The position numbers and the translations under genes were made by a program. The notes beneath the pieces were generated by a model. That model did no database searches, was not told the DNA's origin, and worked only from the letters and a program-made list of their open reading frames with translations. 37,680 bases of DNA, from positions 1-37,680 of the forward strand of contig JADHSL010000018.1 of the NCBI GenBank assembly GCA_016776925.1, given 5' to 3'. Position 1 is the first letter of the stretch. Each line of letters opens with the position of its first letter. Of this stretch, positions 34,868 through 37,680 are shown piece by piece. This DNA is from Pirellulales bacterium (GTDB taxonomy: Bacteria; Planctomycetota; Planctomycetia; Pirellulales; UBA1268).

Positions 34868-35367
34868 TGCAAAGTGTCGCTCCGGGTGCTCGAACTCTCA
34901 TTCTTCAGTTGCTTGCAACGAGTTTTATGACTGGACTCATCTGGTTTGTTCAGGTTGTGCATTATCCTTTGATGGAGGGATGGCCTCACGACGATTTTAG
35001 TAGCTGGGAGGTGGCCCATCGTGAACGCACTGGGCCAGTTGTTATTCCTCCCATGCTGATTGAAGGAGTTGTTGCCGTTTGGTTACTCGTGCATCGCCCT
35101 CGGGGTGTCCATCCACTTTTTCCTGTCTTCGGGATGACCGCCCTCTTGGGAATCTGGGTAAGTACGTTTTTTCTCCAAGTGCCGTGTCATCAGCAGCTTT
35201 CAACCGGCTGGGATGCCCAAACACTCCGTTTTCTTGTCAATTCAAATTGGATACGGACCATCCTTTGGTCATTCAGAATGGCCCTTTCTGTAGGCATGGT
35301 ATGGCAGTTCTGGTTGGCATATAAGCCAGCTTTGGCCGATCTTGCGTCCCTCCAGCAGGACTCCTAA
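34864..35367 (+). CDS. Four-helix integral membrane protein of unknown function
   Basis: The 167-residue protein has four hydrophobic segments at about 10-30, 58-77, 87-104 and 130-152. Motifs are 'LIWFVQVVHYPLM', 'HRERTGPVVIPPMLIEG', 'FFLQVPCHQQLSTGWD' and 'LVNSNWIRTILWSFR'. The two histidine positions (in 'VVHYP' and 'VPCHQQ') lie near the membrane surface and could be ligands. I remember similar proteins in proteobacteria and planctomycetes but no assigned function. It overlaps the VOC gene by four bases (ATGA), so the two probably work together or share expression. The lpxD gene follows 62 bases later. Confidence 0.85.
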   Translation: MMQSVAPGARTLILQLLATSFMTGLIWFVQVVHYPLMEGWPHDDFSSWEVAHRERTGPVVIPPMLIEGVVAVWLLVHRPRGVHPLFPVFGMTALLGIWVSTFFLQVPCHQQLSTGWDAQTLRFLVNSNWIRTILWSFRMALSVGMVWQFWLAYKPALADLASLQQDS

Positions 35368-35429
35368 TCTCCCAATCCACAGCCGCTTGGTAGTTCTTTC
35401 GTTATGGGTTTGGTCAGGGAGGTTGTTCG

Positions 35430-36506
35430 ATGTCTGAGTCTCTTTCTATGCTTGCGAAGCTGGTCGAAGGTCAGCTTGTCATACCCGATGCGCTGAACTT
35501 TCAAGAGCACATAGCGTCAGCATCGACTTTGGAGACGGCGACTACAGACGCCATAACACTCGTTGACTCTGCTGAGCGATTACCGAGTTTGGCCAAAAGC
35601 CAAGCTGCAGCTGCTATTGTTCCGGTAGGCACTGGGACGCAGGATCGACCAACGATTGAGGTTCCAGATGTTCATAAAGCCTTTGCAACAATCATTCAAC
35701 ATTTTCGCCCTCCACGTACTCGACACCGTCAAGGTGTGAGTCCTCAGGCCGTTATAGATCCCTCGGCTCGACTTGCCGGTGATGTTGAAGTCCAACCCCT
35801 TGCTCTCATAGGTCCAGATGTTGAACTTGCGGAGGGAGTTGTTATTCATGCCGGAGCTCGAGTTGGCGCGGGCTGTCGGATTGGTGCTGGAACAACTGTC
35901 TTTGCCAATGCAGTTCTTTATGATGACACCCTTGTTGGTCAAGACTGCATTATTCACTCCAATGCCGTTTTGGGAGCGTTTGGATTTGGGTATAAGCCAG
36001 ATGTAAATGGTTTAGAGCTTTCTGCTCAACTTGGTTGGGTTGAATTAGGTGATCATGTTGAAGTTGGTGCTGGAGCAACTATTGATCGTGGAACATACGG
36101 GCCAACAGTAATTGGTAGTGGCACAAAAATAGACAATCTTGTCATGATTGCTCATAACTGCCGCATTGGTCGTCATAATATGATCTGCTCTCAAGTGGGC
36201 GTGGCAGGAAGTACAACGACTGGTGAATGGGTGATAATGGCTGGTCAATGTGGCCTGCGTGATCATATTCACATTGGTGATGGTGCGGTACTCGGTGCAC
36301 GATCAGGTGTCTCCAATGATGTTCCACCAAAGCAAACTGTCCTTGGTGAACCTGCCATTGATTTGCGACAACGCAAGTTGCAACTTGCTTCCATGTCGAA
36401 GCTTCCTGAAATGAGAAAGCAAGTGAAGCAACTTCTCAAACGAGTTGAAGAATTGGAGCAGAGCTCTCAATCGTCAACAAAAGAGCCCTCCTCGAAAGCA
36501 GCATAA
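35430..36506 (+). CDS. lpxD: UDP-3-O-acylglucosamine N-acyltransferase LpxD
   Basis: LpxD adds the second acyl chain to UDP-acylglucosamine, the third step of lipid A synthesis, on the cytoplasmic face. The 358-residue protein has an N-terminal UDP-binding domain (1-100), then a left-handed beta-helix of hexapeptide repeats ('LIGPDVELAEGVVIHAGARVGAGCRIG') from about 105 to 310. The catalytic His is H242 in 'KIDNLVMIAHNCRIG'; 'GFGYKPD' and 'TIDRGTYGPTVIGSGTKID' are LpxD signatures. The C-terminal helix (340-358) is Ser/Lys-rich. AGGGAGGT precedes ATG 35430. lpxI follows 74 bases downstream on the same strand. Confidence 0.95.
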   Translation: MSESLSMLAKLVEGQLVIPDALNFQEHIASASTLETATTDAITLVDSAERLPSLAKSQAAAAIVPVGTGTQDRPTIEVPDVHKAFATIIQHFRPPRTRHRQGVSPQAVIDPSARLAGDVEVQPLALIGPDVELAEGVVIHAGARVGAGCRIGAGTTVFANAVLYDDTLVGQDCIIHSNAVLGAFGFGYKPDVNGLELSAQLGWVELGDHVEVGAGATIDRGTYGPTVIGSGTKIDNLVMIAHNCRIGRHNMICSQVGVAGSTTTGEWVIMAGQCGLRDHIHIGDGAVLGARSGVSNDVPPKQTVLGEPAIDLRQRKLQLASMSKLPEMRKQVKQLLKRVEELEQSSQSSTKEPSSKAA

Positions 36507-36580
36507 GATCTGATTTGAACAGGACAAGTGTCCTCACTGAGTGTTTTGAAATCGCTAAATAAAGAGTAGTTACCAGCACA

Positions 36581-37510
36581 ATGAAAGCCTTGTCCGGGGA
36601 CGTGAACGAACTGCCATCACTCGACGGAGAACTGGTCGGTATTCTTGCTGGCTGGGGAAGGTTTCCGATTGCTACCGCTGAAGCGATTCATCGACGTGGC
36701 GGTCGAGTGGCAATTTTAACAATTCGATATCATGCCGAAGAATCACTTGAAGAAATAGCTGATGTCTATGGAGAAGTAGGTGTTGCTGAAATCGGAAAAG
36801 CTATCGACTTTTTTCATCGGAATGGCGTACGACGAGCGACGATGGCCGGTAAAATCCATAAGAAGCAACTGTTTCGTCGGTTCGGATGGATTCGACATAT
36901 GCCCGACTGGCAAGGACTCAAGACATTCTGGCCACATCTTGTAACTCGTAGCAAAGACAACCGGGACGATGCGCTTCTTGGAGCAATTGCCGTTGCCTTT
37001 GAAAAGTCAGAAATTCGCATTTGTCCGGCAACAGATTTTGCTCCTGAGTTATTGGCAACGGAGGGCGTGCTGGCGGGCAAGCCCCTCTCAAAACGTCGGA
37101 TGTCCGATGTGGTTTTTGGATGGCGGCTCGCGAAAGAACTTGGACGTCTCGATATTGGGCAGACAGTAGTCGTCAAGAACCAGGCTCCAATGGCACTAGA
37201 AGCAATTGAGGGTACTGATGAGTGTATCCGGCGGGCAGGTCGGCTTTGCCGTTCTGGCGGTATGACGGTCGTGAAGGTTGCAAAGCCTCAGCAAGATGAA
37301 CGCTTCGATATGCCAACAATTGGTATCGGGACACTCCAATCAATTCGAGCTTCAGGAGGCAAGGTACTTGTTATCGAGGCTGGTAAGACAATCCTTGTTG
37401 ATCGGGAGCAGATCACTGCCTATGCAAGTCGTTGTGGTATTTCAATTGTGAGTTGTTACGACGTTGCTGGAATACCTTTGTTGGAAAAACCCCGCTATCA
37501 CGTCGCCTGA
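36581..37510 (+). CDS. lpxI: UDP-2,3-diacylglucosamine pyrophosphatase LpxI
   Basis: LpxI makes lipid X from UDP-2,3-diacylglucosamine, replacing LpxH in many non-gamma bacteria. The 309-residue protein has 'LVGILAGWGRFPIATAEAI' at the N-terminus (UDP-DAGn-binding part) and 'LKTFWPHLVTRSKDNRDDALLGAIA'. The C-terminal catalytic half runs from 'VLAGKPLSKRRMSDVVFGWRLAKELG' through 'VVVKNQAPMALEAIEGTDECIRRAG'. The likely metal ligand is D243 in 'RFDMPTIGIGT'. Length is slightly above the usual 270-285. Placed after lpxD, so it shares the lipid A role. No lpxA, lpxB or lpxC is in the window. Confidence 0.93.
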   Translation: MKALSGDVNELPSLDGELVGILAGWGRFPIATAEAIHRRGGRVAILTIRYHAEESLEEIADVYGEVGVAEIGKAIDFFHRNGVRRATMAGKIHKKQLFRRFGWIRHMPDWQGLKTFWPHLVTRSKDNRDDALLGAIAVAFEKSEIRICPATDFAPELLATEGVLAGKPLSKRRMSDVVFGWRLAKELGRLDIGQTVVVKNQAPMALEAIEGTDECIRRAGRLCRSGGMTVVKVAKPQQDERFDMPTIGIGTLQSIRASGGKVLVIEAGKTILVDREQITAYASRCGISIVSCYDVAGIPLLEKPRYHVA

Positions 37511-37549
37511 CTATATCGCTTTTCATTCTATTGGCAGTAGACTTTGTAC

Positions 37550-37680
37550 ATGTCTCATTTACTGTCCTTTCATGTGCGAATAGCTTTTCAAACAGTCATT
37601 TGTGCAGTCTGTGCTTGTGCACTCTCACTGGCTGCGGATGAAGAGTCTTCTTTAAAAAAATCAGAACGTTCATCGCAACG
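37550..37680 (+). CDS. 5' end of an exported protein, cut by the window edge
   Basis: An open frame from ATG 37550 (or GTG 37574) runs to the right edge. It reads 'VRIAFQTVICAVCACALSLA' followed by 'ADEESSLKKSERSSQR', which has the form of a signal peptide with cleavage after Ala-Leu-Ser-Leu-Ala. The mature chain starts with an acidic and Lys/Ser-rich stretch. No ribosome site is clear for either start, and only 43 codons are seen, so nothing can be said about function. It lies 39 bases after lpxI. Confidence 0.55.
   Translation, partial: MSHLLSFHVRIAFQTVICAVCACALSLAADEESSLKKSERSSQ

Noticed and set aside
37432-37641. Plus-strand frame of 69 codons at the end of lpxI
   Set aside because: It overlaps the lpxI C-terminus in another frame and the partial exported protein; low support.

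Overview
The window looks like chromosomal DNA of a member of the Planctomycetota, probably Pirellulales-like. This is inferred from gene content, with no database search. The pointers are a TIGR03067-type exported protein, a DUF6268-like beta-rich envelope protein, an exported PQQ-type propeller with the N-terminal motif DWPTFRG, a heparan-N-sulfatase-like sulfatase, a sigma-70 factor without region 3, and an N-terminally extended GroES. lpxD and lpxI are also present, which implies a lipid A outer membrane. Coding density is high. I see no tRNA, rRNA, insertion sequence, prophage or CRISPR, so this reads as ordinary core chromosome with a few accessory genes.

Layout. 1-4.6 kb: the 5' end of a STAS-domain gene (minus), a 623-base gap, groES-groEL with a strong terminator, then a small protein coupled to a TatD-type metal hydrolase resembling EboB, and a convergent GNAT acetyltransferase. 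4.7-7.2 kb: a ferrous iron uptake operon feoA-feoB plus a 58-residue single-helix protein abutting feoB; a perfect 11-bp inverted repeat sits in the feoA/bioD divergent region. 7.3-12.6 kb: bioD, a GH57 glucanotransferase/amylase, a GalT-superfamily enzyme that may be an ADP-glucose phosphorylase, a mycobacterial-type AhpC, and a DgkA-family lipid kinase. 12.6-18.7 kb: a PQQ-like propeller and an MFP-RND efflux pair without a TolC gene. 18.9-22.3 kb: hisI-queD-hemB, packed like an operon, then the TIGR03067 protein. 22.6-28.7 kb: a YegS/DAGK-type lipid kinase, the operon cysD-cysNC-mogA (minus) and a divergent sulfatase. 28.7-37.7 kb: the DUF6268 protein, a frameshifted intradiol dioxygenase remnant, a small exported protein, an FeS-type (6-4) photolyase, a sigma-70 factor, an SDR lacking its catalytic tyrosine, a VOC protein overlapping a membrane protein, lpxD, lpxI and the start of an exported protein.

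How genes may work together. The exported sulfatase could release sulfate that CysD/CysNC activate in the cytoplasm. The GH57 enzyme and the GalT-like enzyme probably act on alpha-glucan or nucleotide-sugar pools. lpxD and lpxI supply two steps of lipid A synthesis. feoA, feoB and the small membrane protein form one iron uptake unit, probably iron-repressed through the palindrome.

The most unusual signals are: an intradiol dioxygenase whose four expected iron ligands lie in two reading frames; degenerate G4 and G5 motifs in FeoB together with a previously easy-to-miss third feo gene; an SDR with Val in place of the catalytic Tyr; an about 80-residue membrane-helical insertion in the RND pump; and the GalT-like enzyme with an ADP-glucose-phosphorylase-like active-site context. 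I did not find convincing evidence of an entirely new multi-gene system.
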